Positions 41,498-48,039 of a DNA stretch of 64,000 nucleotides are shown piece by piece; positions within the stretch are counted from its first letter, which is position 1; each line of letters opens with the position of its first letter. The notes beneath the pieces were generated by a model. The model saw nothing but the letters and a program-made list of their open reading frames with translations. It did no database searches and had not been told where the DNA came from. Made by a program: the position numbers and the translations under genes. Origin of the DNA: DAIRUQ01 sp036803245 (GTDB lineage Bacteria; Chloroflexota; Anaerolineae; UBA1429); NCBI GenBank assembly GCA_036803245.1, contig DAIRUQ010000001.1, positions 1 to 64,000 on the forward strand, written 5' to 3'.

Positions 41498-42453
41498 GGG
41501 GCATCCTTCCCCTCTGTGTTGAACTGCTGGATTCGGGCGGCCTCACGCGCCTCTTGGAGGGCCCGCAGGCTGAGCGGGTGCGCATCGGCAGCGTCCATGG
41601 CTTCCCAGTGGATATCGTGGTCGCCCATGACGCGTGAAAGCTCCTCCCACAGGGGGCGGTGTTCGACGGGCGAGCCCTTGCTGGTGCGCCAGCCGTTACG
41701 TTCCCACTTGGCCAGCCAGCGGGTGGCGCCGTGAAGCACATAGCTGGACGTGGTCACCATCCGCACGCGGGAGCGGGTCCGCAACTGCTGCAGCCCCATG
41801 ATGACGGCATAGAGCTCGGCGGCGTTGGCGGTGGCCGACGGCCAGCCCCCTGCTACCGTCTTGGGTGGCTGGCCCGGTCGCTCTATGGTGGCTGCGTACC
41901 CGGCGGCGCCGGGCGAGCCCAGGGCACTGGCGCGCGCATAGATGGTCACGGTCTCGACGGTGGGCTCTGGTTTGGCGGTATGGCGACCCTGGAGGGCTTT
42001 GGCCCGGCCCAGCCTGGCGAGTTCATCGGCTCGTTCGTTAAAGGCGTTGCCGGCGTGTCCGCGGGTCCACTGCCACTGAACCTGATGCTTTTCGTCCAAG
42101 AGCGCCAGCTTGCGCCACAGGTCGTCGTTCTGGACCGGTGCGCCGTTCGCTTTGCGCCAACCGCGTCGCTTCCAGGCTGCAAGCCAGCGGGTGATTCCAT
42201 TGCGCACATAAGTAGAGTCGGTCACCACGGTCACGCTGCAGGCGCCCTTGAGTGTGCCGAGCGCCTCGATGGCGGCCGTGAGTTCCATGCGGTTGTTGGT
42301 GGTGTCACGTTCGCCCCCAGAGAGCTCACGGCGGTGGGGGCCAGAAACCAGCACCGCGCCCCAGCCGCCTGGTCCGGGGTTGGGGTCGCATCCGCCGTCG
42401 GTATAGATGAGCACCTCAGAGGTGCTGGTCTGGTCAGAGTGTCTTGGCGCCAT
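41494..42453 (-). CDS. ribonuclease H-like protein with an active and a degenerate RNase H domain
   Basis: About 319 residues and two tandem RNase HI-like domains. Domain 1 (about 14-150) has all catalytic acids: Asp 19 in IYTDGGCDPNPG, Glu 57 in NNRMELTAAIEAL, Asp 79 in TDSTYVRNG, Asp 143 in NERADELA. It also has the basic handle TRWLAAWKRRGWR. Domain 2 (about 167-300) copies the fold: IYARAS replaces IYTDGG, so the first Asp is lost; Glu 213 remains; TTSSYV replaces TDSTYV; the last Asp is missing; yet TRWLAKWERNGWR keeps the handle. It should cleave RNA in RNA/DNA hybrids through domain 1. Start ATG 42453 is 2 bp from the pfkA stop, so it is coupled. Confidence 0.88.
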   Translation of the reverse strand: MAPRHSDQTSTSEVLIYTDGGCDPNPGPGGWGAVLVSGPHRRELSGGERDTTNNRMELTAAIEALGTLKGACSVTVVTDSTYVRNGITRWLAAWKRRGWRKANGAPVQNDDLWRKLALLDEKHQVQWQWTRGHAGNAFNERADELARLGRAKALQGRHTAKPEPTVETVTIYARASALGSPGAAGYAATIERPGQPPKTVAGGWPSATANAAELYAVIMGLQQLRTRSRVRMVTTSSYVLHGATRWLAKWERNGWRTSKGSPVEHRPLWEELSRVMGDHDIHWEAMDAADAHPLSLRALQEAREAARIQQFNTEGKDAP

Positions 42454-42455
42454 GG

Positions 42456-43427
42456 CTAGCGTGCCATAATGTGGGCGAGCTCGAACAGCTCCAGATCGAT
42501 GCCCTTGGTGTGGCCGACGACCTCTGCCAGCGGTGTGGTGACGATGCCACTGCCCCGAACGCCAACCAGGCAATCTGTCTGGCCGCCGAGGAGGGCACGA
42601 GCAGCACCCTCGCCCAGGCGAGTTCCCAAGAGACGGTCGGCCGAGGTGGGCCGGGCGCCCCGCTGCACATGCCCCAGGATCGTGGCTCGCAGCCCGAATC
42701 CTGTGCCCTCTCGGTCGCCGTCAAAGTGAGCCAGTAGACGCGTGGCGTTGTTGGTTGCGCCCTCGGCCACCACCACCACGGCGTGGGTCTTGCCGCGATC
42801 ATAGGCGGCGCGGAGCTGAGCCGCCACGTCCTCGGGAGACAGCTCGTGCTCGGGCACCACCACGACCTCGGCGCCGCCGGCGATGCCGGCCATGAGCGCT
42901 ACATAGCCGCACTTGCGGCCCATCACCTCGACCAGAAAGGCCCTTCGATGTGAGGCGGCGGTTACCTTGAGGCGGTCGATGGCTTCGATGGCCACGTTGA
43001 TGGCCGTATCGACTCCGATGGTAACGTCAGACCCGTCGAGGTCGTTGTCGATCGTGGAGGCTACCCCAACTACGGGGAATCCCATCTCGGCGAGCGCGTG
43101 GGCACCGGCTTGGGAACCATTGCCCCCGATGACAACCAGGCCCTCGATGCTGCGCGTAGCCAGGTTGCTTAGGGCCTCTTTGCGGCCCGCGACGGTGCGG
43201 AACTCTTCACAGCGCGCGCTGCCCAACACCGTGCCGCCCAGCTGCATGATGCCGCCCACGTCCCGTCGCGAGAGGTAGCGCAGGTCGTCGGCGATCAGCC
43301 CGGCATAGCCGTTCTGTACGCCGAACACGTCGGCGCCCAGCGCAGCTCCGGTACGGACCACCGCGCGGATGGCGGCGTTCATGCCCGGCGCATCTCCTCC
43401 GCTGGTGAGGACGGCGATCCTGGTCAA
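42456..43427 (-). CDS. pfkA: 6-phosphofructokinase
   Basis: Phosphorylates fructose 6-phosphate to fructose 1,6-bisphosphate in glycolysis; 323 residues, typical of the bacterial ATP enzyme. MTRIAVLTSGGDAPGMNAAIR is the N-terminal nucleotide loop, TIDNDLDGSD contains catalytic Asp 127, and MGRKCGYVALMAG is the substrate-binding strand. At the phosphate-donor site the usual GGDGS reads GGNGS at 101-105, so the position matching E. coli Asp 103 is Asn. Whether the donor is ATP or pyrophosphate, or whether activity is changed, is uncertain; Gly 104 favours ATP. It leads a four-gene operon (pfkA, RNase H, phosphotransferase, acyltransferase) from promoter 43478-43506. Confidence 0.92.
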   Translation of the reverse strand: MTRIAVLTSGGDAPGMNAAIRAVVRTGAALGADVFGVQNGYAGLIADDLRYLSRRDVGGIMQLGGTVLGSARCEEFRTVAGRKEALSNLATRSIEGLVVIGGNGSQAGAHALAEMGFPVVGVASTIDNDLDGSDVTIGVDTAINVAIEAIDRLKVTAASHRRAFLVEVMGRKCGYVALMAGIAGGAEVVVVPEHELSPEDVAAQLRAAYDRGKTHAVVVVAEGATNNATRLLAHFDGDREGTGFGLRATILGHVQRGARPTSADRLLGTRLGEGAARALLGGQTDCLVGVRGSGIVTTPLAEVVGHTKGIDLELFELAHIMAR

Positions 43428-43477
43428 GGGGTGACAACCTTTCGCTGTGGGGTGGCACTCTCGGGCTCTGGAGACCA

Positions 43478-43506
43478 GTTATGCCACAAGGGGGGCTGCC
43501 TGTCAA
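43478..43506 (-). promoter_or_regulatory. predicted promoter for the pfkA operon
   Basis: On the minus strand TTGACA (43501-43506), 17 bp, CATAAC (43478-43483), about 51 bp upstream of the pfkA start. Confidence 0.65.
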
Positions 43507-43517
43507 TCCTCCGTCGT

Positions 43518-43542
43518 CCCAAGGGCTTTGTGTGCCCTTGGG
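43518..43542. promoter_or_regulatory. operator-like palindrome between divergent promoters
   Basis: A perfect inverted repeat CCCAAGGGC (43518-43526) and GCCCTTGGG (43534-43542) with a 7-base spacer. It covers the predicted -35 of the plus-strand promoter and sits 11 bp outside the -35 of the pfkA promoter. A regulator bound here could act on both. It is not followed by a T-rich run of terminator quality. Confidence 0.5.
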
Positions 43543-43555
43543 GGCCCGCTATAAT
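43527..43555 (+). promoter_or_regulatory. predicted promoter for the GNAT-HDAC genes
   Basis: TATAAT at 43550-43555 is perfect; the -35 at 43527-43532 (TTTGTG, 17-bp spacing) is weak, consistent with dependence on an activator. The leader to the ATG is about 80 bases. Confidence 0.55.
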
Positions 43556-43641
43556 AGAGATGGATTGCGCTGTACTAGGATGCTGGTGCTGTCTCTCGGC
43601 TTGATGGCAGCTAACCTGTCTGGCGAGGAGAGAGGAGACAC

Positions 43642-44532
43642 ATGGTCGAGCTACAGGTTCTAGGCGCTGATGATATCGGCTGCGTAGCCGAATTGGTGCG
43701 CACCTGCGGCTTGGATGCTTGGATTGACGAGGCAGCTCTACGCCGGCACATGCTGGCCGATCTCAGCAGCCCCCCCGATATGCGGCTCTTGGCGGTGCAG
43801 GGGGGTGAGCCCTGTGGATTTTGCAGCGCGGCACTGCGCGACGGCCAGGCCTATGTGCAGCTCTTTGGGGTGGCTCCGCCGTTTCGCCGCCAGGGGATCG
43901 GTAGCCAACTTCTCGGCGAGATCGAGGCGCGTGCGTTGGCCCGTGGTATCCAGCGCGTTCAGGTCGCGGGCGTATCGGGGGGCTATTTCTACCCAGGCGT
44001 TCCGGTGGACGCCACCCCCGCCATCTGTCTGCTGGAGCGGCGCGGCTATCGCACCGATCGGACCAGTCGGGTCGACATGGACGTGGACCTGACGGCAGTG
44101 GACCTGGACACGCGCGATGCTGTGGAGGAACTGGGAGCGCAGGGCATCAGCGTACGCCGGGTTGCCTCTGGAGAGGTCTCGCAGGTTGTGCATTTTGCCG
44201 AGCAGTACTTTTCGCAGACATGGGGCCTGGAGGCGGCAGCCGCCGATGGGGATGAGCCTACGCTTTACGCGGCGTGGTACCAGGGTGAGGTGGTCAGCTT
44301 TGCCGTCTATGACGCCTTGGGCCATGCGCGGTTCGGCCCCACGGGCACGCGCCCTGACATGCGGCAGCGTGGGATCGGTGGGGTGTTACTCAAGCGCTGC
44401 ATGGAGACGATGCGAGACCGCGGCGATCGCCACGCGCAGATCATCTGGGTGGGTCCCATCGGGTTTTACGCGCGGGCGGTGGGCGCTCGTGTATCACGCG
44501 CCTATTGGGGGTTCGCCAAGGATCTAGCCTAG
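43642..44532 (+). CDS. double-domain GNAT N-acetyltransferase
   Basis: A cytoplasmic protein of 296 residues with two GNAT folds. The first (about 1-135) has VAPPFRRQGIGSQLLGEIEARA, with the acetyl-CoA R/Q-x-x-G-x-G/A loop. The second (about 170-296) has TGTRPDMRQRGIGGVLLKRCM and a C-terminal strand IIWVGPIGFYARAVGARV, which is often the part that binds the acceptor or completes the second domain. Acceptor unknown. A strong ribosome-binding site, GGAGAGAGGAGA, precedes the ATG. It lies 30 bp before a histone-deacetylase-like gene on the same strand, an arrangement suggesting that one product could reverse the other's modification. Regulation may involve the palindrome at 43518. Confidence 0.82.
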   Translation: MVELQVLGADDIGCVAELVRTCGLDAWIDEAALRRHMLADLSSPPDMRLLAVQGGEPCGFCSAALRDGQAYVQLFGVAPPFRRQGIGSQLLGEIEARALARGIQRVQVAGVSGGYFYPGVPVDATPAICLLERRGYRTDRTSRVDMDVDLTAVDLDTRDAVEELGAQGISVRRVASGEVSQVVHFAEQYFSQTWGLEAAAADGDEPTLYAAWYQGEVVSFAVYDALGHARFGPTGTRPDMRQRGIGGVLLKRCMETMRDRGDRHAQIIWVGPIGFYARAVGARVSRAYWGFAKDLA

Positions 44533-44561
44533 AGGAGACGCATAGCTCGGGCGGGGCAAGC

Positions 44562-45605
44562 ATGGGCGCGAACGTAGGCTACCTCTATCACGACGCGTTC
44601 CTGGAGCACGACGCGGGGCGTGGCCATCCCGAGGACCCTGAGCGCCTGCGTGCGATTCTGAAGCAGTTGGAGCGCAGCGGGCTGCTATCGCAGCTCGAGG
44701 CCTTGCCGGTGCGGCCGGCGGAGGATGCCGACATCCAACGGGTGCACGCGGCCGGTCTGGTCCAGCGGCTAGAGAGTCAGGCGGCGGCTGGAGGTGGCTA
44801 CTGCGACCCGGACACGCACGTGGGCCCTCGTTCGGTCCATGCGGCGCGCATGGCGGCCGGTGCCGCGGTGGCCGGGGCGCGGGCAGTGTGGCGTGGCGAC
44901 GTTGACCGCGCCTATGCCTTGACGCGCCCGCCGGGCCATCATGCCGAACGGCGGCGCTCCATGGGGTTCTGCCTGCTGAACCATGTGGCCATCGCCGCGC
45001 ACTGGCTCCTGGCCGAGAGGGCGCAGCGCCTGGCCATCGTAGACCTGGACGCGCATCACGGCAACGGGACGGCCGCCGCGTTTGCAGAGGATCCCAGAGT
45101 GCTGTATGTCTCGGTCCACCAGCATCCCTGGTACCCCGGAACCGGCGACTGGCGCGAGATGGGCCGTGCCAATGGGCGGGGTAGCGAGCTGAATGTCCCG
45201 CTACCGGCAGAGAGTGGCGATGGGAATCTACGGCTGGCGTGGGAGCAGGTGATTCTTCCTACCCTGCACCGGTTCGGTCCAGAGATGGTGTTGGTGTCGG
45301 CCGGATACGATGGCCACTGGGCTGACCCGCTAACCTGGCTGCTCTATTCCTGCGACGGACTGTATCACCTCATGCGGGAGCTGACCGATCTGGTAGCAGA
45401 CGTCTGCGAGGGACGCATGTTGGTGGTGCTGGAGGGGGGCTACGATCTGGATGCCTTGGCCCATGGCGTGACGGGCACCCTGGCGGCCATGCTTGGCCAA
45501 CCTTACCTGGACCCGCTCGGGGCTGCAGGCGAGCCCGAACCACCGGTTGAGGATCTGTTGGGCTTGCTGCTCGAGAACCACCCTCTGTGTTGCCGAGCGC
45601 CCTAG
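44562..45605 (+). CDS. histone deacetylase family protein (acetoin utilization AcuC-like)
   Basis: A zinc-dependent deacetylase fold of 347 residues. Features: HPEDPERLRAIL at the start, TRPPGHHAERRRSMGFCLLN with His 126-His 127, VDLDAHHGNGTAAAF with zinc ligands Asp 163 and His 165, and VSAGYDGHWADPL with zinc ligand Asp 250. LEGGYD is close to the C-terminus. All metal positions are present. The family deacetylates lysine, polyamines or acetyl-amino substrates; the AcuC role is not implied by context. An in-frame start at 44505 would overlap the previous gene; MGANVGYLYHD at 44562 is the family start. Downstream of GNAT, probably one operon. Confidence 0.88.
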   Translation: MGANVGYLYHDAFLEHDAGRGHPEDPERLRAILKQLERSGLLSQLEALPVRPAEDADIQRVHAAGLVQRLESQAAAGGGYCDPDTHVGPRSVHAARMAAGAAVAGARAVWRGDVDRAYALTRPPGHHAERRRSMGFCLLNHVAIAAHWLLAERAQRLAIVDLDAHHGNGTAAAFAEDPRVLYVSVHQHPWYPGTGDWREMGRANGRGSELNVPLPAESGDGNLRLAWEQVILPTLHRFGPEMVLVSAGYDGHWADPLTWLLYSCDGLYHLMRELTDLVADVCEGRMLVVLEGGYDLDALAHGVTGTLAAMLGQPYLDPLGAAGEPEPPVEDLLGLLLENHPLCCRAP

Positions 45606-45721
45606 TCGCAGGAGCTTTGATCAGGGGAGTTCGAATACCAGAAGTGGCGGGAGCGTCTACCTAATGGTGTGTGAGCGAGTCGCTATCATCCGTTTCATCG
45701 TAGCCAGAGTTCGAGGTAACC

Positions 45722-46666
45722 ATGCAGACTGAGAGACAACAACCGAGCATGTCGGCCGATGACGTGCGCAAGGCCATTCGGCAGCTCGAGATCGGTGTGG
45801 TGAACTATCGCGGCCGAGGCGAGACTGTGCTAGACCTGCTGGCTGAACGCGACCAGGTGGAGGCTAGCTTGGCAGCGCTGGAGACCGCCGGACTGGATGT
45901 ACGCCCGGAGCGCTCGCGCCTGGCCTTTGTGGATGGCAAGATTGAGCAGTACAGCCGCAAGCTCATACGCGAGATGGGCGGAGCGGGTGTGCTGGAGCGA
46001 GCGCGGGAGGAGCGGCAGGCGCCGGCTGATCATTGGTGGTGGTTTCTTGACCTGCGGCTCGCCGAGCGCCTCAGAAAGTCCGTTCGGCGCATGCTCATCA
46101 CGCTGGGTGTGATTGTCGTCTTGGTGGGCGGGGGGCTCCTCCTGGCTGACCATCTCTGGGGCCTTTCGCCGGAGGAAAAGCAGGCCTACTCTCTCAAGAC
46201 CGATGCGGAGCGGCTGATCGCCGAGGGTGATATCGATACGGCGATCACGACCTATCAGCAGGCCGTTGAGCTGACGCCGGAGGATGCCGAAGCCTGGCTG
46301 TATCTTGGCATGCTGTACCGGGAGACGGGCCAAACCCAGCAGGCCGACGAGGCCTTTGAGAAGGCCGTGGAGCTGATGGGGCATGATGAGGTCGAGTTCT
46401 ATGTGGACTTGGCCCAGGCCTATGTGATCTATGGCGATCCGCAGCGGGTGGTAGAGTCCGCAGACGCCGCGCTGGAGCTCGATGACCAGAACGCTCGAGC
46501 CTACTATGTGCGGGCCACCGGCTATGAGTTGCAGAATGAGGTGCACCTGGCCCTTGAGGATCTGGATCGCTCCGCAGAGCTCTCTAGCGGAGAGAACGAT
46601 GCGCTTTATGTGATGGCCAAGACGCGGTATGCCAACCTGCTGGAGCGCGCCGCGGCGCAACCCTAA
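45722..46666 (+). CDS. membrane-anchored tetratricopeptide repeat protein
   Basis: A 314-residue protein. Residues about 5-105 form a helical, charged cytoplasmic part with no known motif. About 123-145 is one membrane segment (RMLITLGVIVVLVGGGLLLA). The rest contains TPR repeats: AERLIAEGDIDTAITTYQQAV, AWLYLGMLYRETGQTQQADEAFEKA, AQAYVIYGDPQRVVESADAAL and ALEDLDRSAEL (about 160-300), which form a protein-interaction scaffold outside or inside depending on topology. GAGGTAACC precedes the ATG. A stretch of 116 bp after the HDAC gene separates them, so it may be its own unit. Function unknown. Confidence 0.8.
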   Translation: MQTERQQPSMSADDVRKAIRQLEIGVVNYRGRGETVLDLLAERDQVEASLAALETAGLDVRPERSRLAFVDGKIEQYSRKLIREMGGAGVLERAREERQAPADHWWWFLDLRLAERLRKSVRRMLITLGVIVVLVGGGLLLADHLWGLSPEEKQAYSLKTDAERLIAEGDIDTAITTYQQAVELTPEDAEAWLYLGMLYRETGQTQQADEAFEKAVELMGHDEVEFYVDLAQAYVIYGDPQRVVESADAALELDDQNARAYYVRATGYELQNEVHLALEDLDRSAELSSGENDALYVMAKTRYANLLERAAAQP

Positions 46667-46702
46667 TGGGCGGGCCCGCCGATGGTGTGCGGTGATGCGG
46701 GT

Positions 46703-46732
46703 TTGGAGTACGTCTTGGGCGTATGGTATACT
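46703..46732 (+). promoter_or_regulatory. predicted promoter for tRNA-Ser
   Basis: TTGGAG (46703-46708), 18 bp, TATACT (46727-46732), ending 10 bp before the tRNA, the same spacing as the tRNA-Asp promoter. Confidence 0.6.
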
Positions 46733-46742
46733 TTCGCCCGTC

Positions 46743-46830
46743 GCGGAGAGGTCGCATAGTCCGGCCGAGTGCGCACGATTGGAAATCGTGTAGGCGCAAG
46801 CCTCGCGGGTTCAAATCCCGCCCTCTCCGC
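46743..46830 (+). tRNA. tRNA-Ser (GGA)
   Basis: An 88-nt class II tRNA. Acceptor GCGGAGA pairs with TCTCCGC; the anticodon stem CACGA/TCGTG encloses loop TTGGAAA with anticodon GGA at 46781-46783. The variable arm is AGGC-GCAA-GCCT and the T loop TTCAAAT. CCA is not encoded. A short T run follows (CTTTTATCTT). Confidence 0.97.
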
Positions 46831-47142
46831 CTTTTATCTTGTGCTGCAAGCGATAGCAAGTGCCCACGGTTTTCGGAGCGCTGTGCAGCATCCCCCGAAC
46901 TCTACCCCACCATGCAGGGTCATGCTGACCGCCGGTGCACTTGGACCCAACGAGACGCCCCGGCTTTGCACTCGGTGACGTTCTCATGTGAGTCGACGGT
47001 GTATCCTCGCTCGCTTTGAAGGTGATGTACCCCGACGCTTGACGCCCTCGTCCGCCGCCTTCTATAATGGCTCCAAGGTGTCGTCCGGTTGGGACTGCTG
47101 GGGCGGTTGTCCTCTGGTAACCCCAGGTCACGGGAGGGCCGT
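46831..47142. promoter_or_regulatory. intergenic region with promoter for the HARE-HTH gene
   Basis: A 312-bp non-coding stretch after tRNA-Ser. TTGACG (47039-47044), 18 bp, perfect TATAAT (47063-47068) is a strong plus-strand promoter 75 bp before the ATG. Short open frames here have no ribosome-binding sites and no family resemblance. Nothing else was recognised between 46845 and 47035. Confidence 0.65.
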
Positions 47143-48039
47143 ATGACGTTTGCAGAGGCTGCTATGGTGATCCTGCGGCAGGCAGCAGAACCGCTCCATT
47201 TTCGTGAGATCACCGAACGGGCTCTGGAGCAGGATCTCGTCGACGTGTCGGGCAGCACGCCTTGGCACTCGATGAACGGCGCTTTGCGACGCTGGATCCG
47301 CAGCGAGGGTGCCGAAACTCCGATCGTCTCTCTCGGCGACGGCTACTTTGCGCTACGCGCCTGGGGTCTTCCTGTACCCGACGAGGGGCGCGCGCTGGAG
47401 AGTGAGGCCGAGGACACCGAGGATCTTGGCATCCCGGGCGAGGTGACGGTGACCCCCCGGCCTGCGGATGCGTCCGCCGCAGGCTGGAAATGGCGCCAAG
47501 TGGCGGGGCGCGCCCATCAGATGGTATCCAACGTCCCCCGCCATCCATCGTTGGCCCACGCCTTTGGGGGCTTTCGGACGTTGCTGGTCTGGTCGGCCGC
47601 CAGTCTGCTGGCCGGTGTTGGCTTGCGGGCCGGGCGCCGTTCGCGGCTCCTGACGGCCGTCTCGCAGCAGATGGTCGGCTGGGGAGGCGCGGGATCGGCG
47701 ATGGCGCTGCGGGGTATGTACGAGGCGCAGCGCTATGACCAGGCGGTCTACGCGGGCAGCGCCAACCGGCGGACGCTCACATCGCACGTCAGCGTGCTCC
47801 AACGGATCTTTCGCGGGTTACTACTCGGCGGGGCCGCGGCCGGCGCGGTGGGCTGGCTGCTCCGCCAGACCGGGGACGATCATCCTCGCGCCAAGGGGAT
47901 GGGCATCGGGCTGCTGATCCAGGGCGCCTTCTTTGGTGTGCTGGGTGGCCTTAGCGTCTGGATGGACCCGTCGCGTGGGACGACACGCCGCCTCAGCGCC
48001 AAGAGCGCACCCACGCCCGACCAGCAAGCCGTGGATTAG
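47143..48039 (+). CDS. HARE-HTH domain protein with C-terminal membrane segments
   Basis: A 298-residue protein. Residues 1-75 match the HARE-HTH (HB1/ASXL) winged helix: MTFAEAAMVILRQAAEPLHFREITERAL, then a W-H-S-M-N-G-A-L helix and YFALRAWG strand. HARE-HTH is found in the RNA polymerase delta subunit, in restriction enzymes and in eukaryotic chromatin factors. A linker (about 80-135) leads to three hydrophobic segments (about 143-163, 222-240 and 252-273) with many Gly and Ala. A membrane-bound DNA-interacting protein is therefore possible, but membrane insertion is not certain. ATG 47143 has GGGAGG upstream. It ends tail-to-tail with topA: the stops share bases 48036-48039. Confidence 0.75.
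   Translation: MTFAEAAMVILRQAAEPLHFREITERALEQDLVDVSGSTPWHSMNGALRRWIRSEGAETPIVSLGDGYFALRAWGLPVPDEGRALESEAEDTEDLGIPGEVTVTPRPADASAAGWKWRQVAGRAHQMVSNVPRHPSLAHAFGGFRTLLVWSAASLLAGVGLRAGRRSRLLTAVSQQMVGWGGAGSAMALRGMYEAQRYDQAVYAGSANRRTLTSHVSVLQRIFRGLLLGGAAAGAVGWLLRQTGDDHPRAKGMGIGLLIQGAFFGVLGGLSVWMDPSRGTTRRLSAKSAPTPDQQAVD

Noticed and set aside
46811..47131. 106-codon minus-strand frame in the gap after tRNA-Ser
   Set aside because: It runs antisense through the end of the tRNA and over the strong promoter at 47039, and has a random-looking composition.
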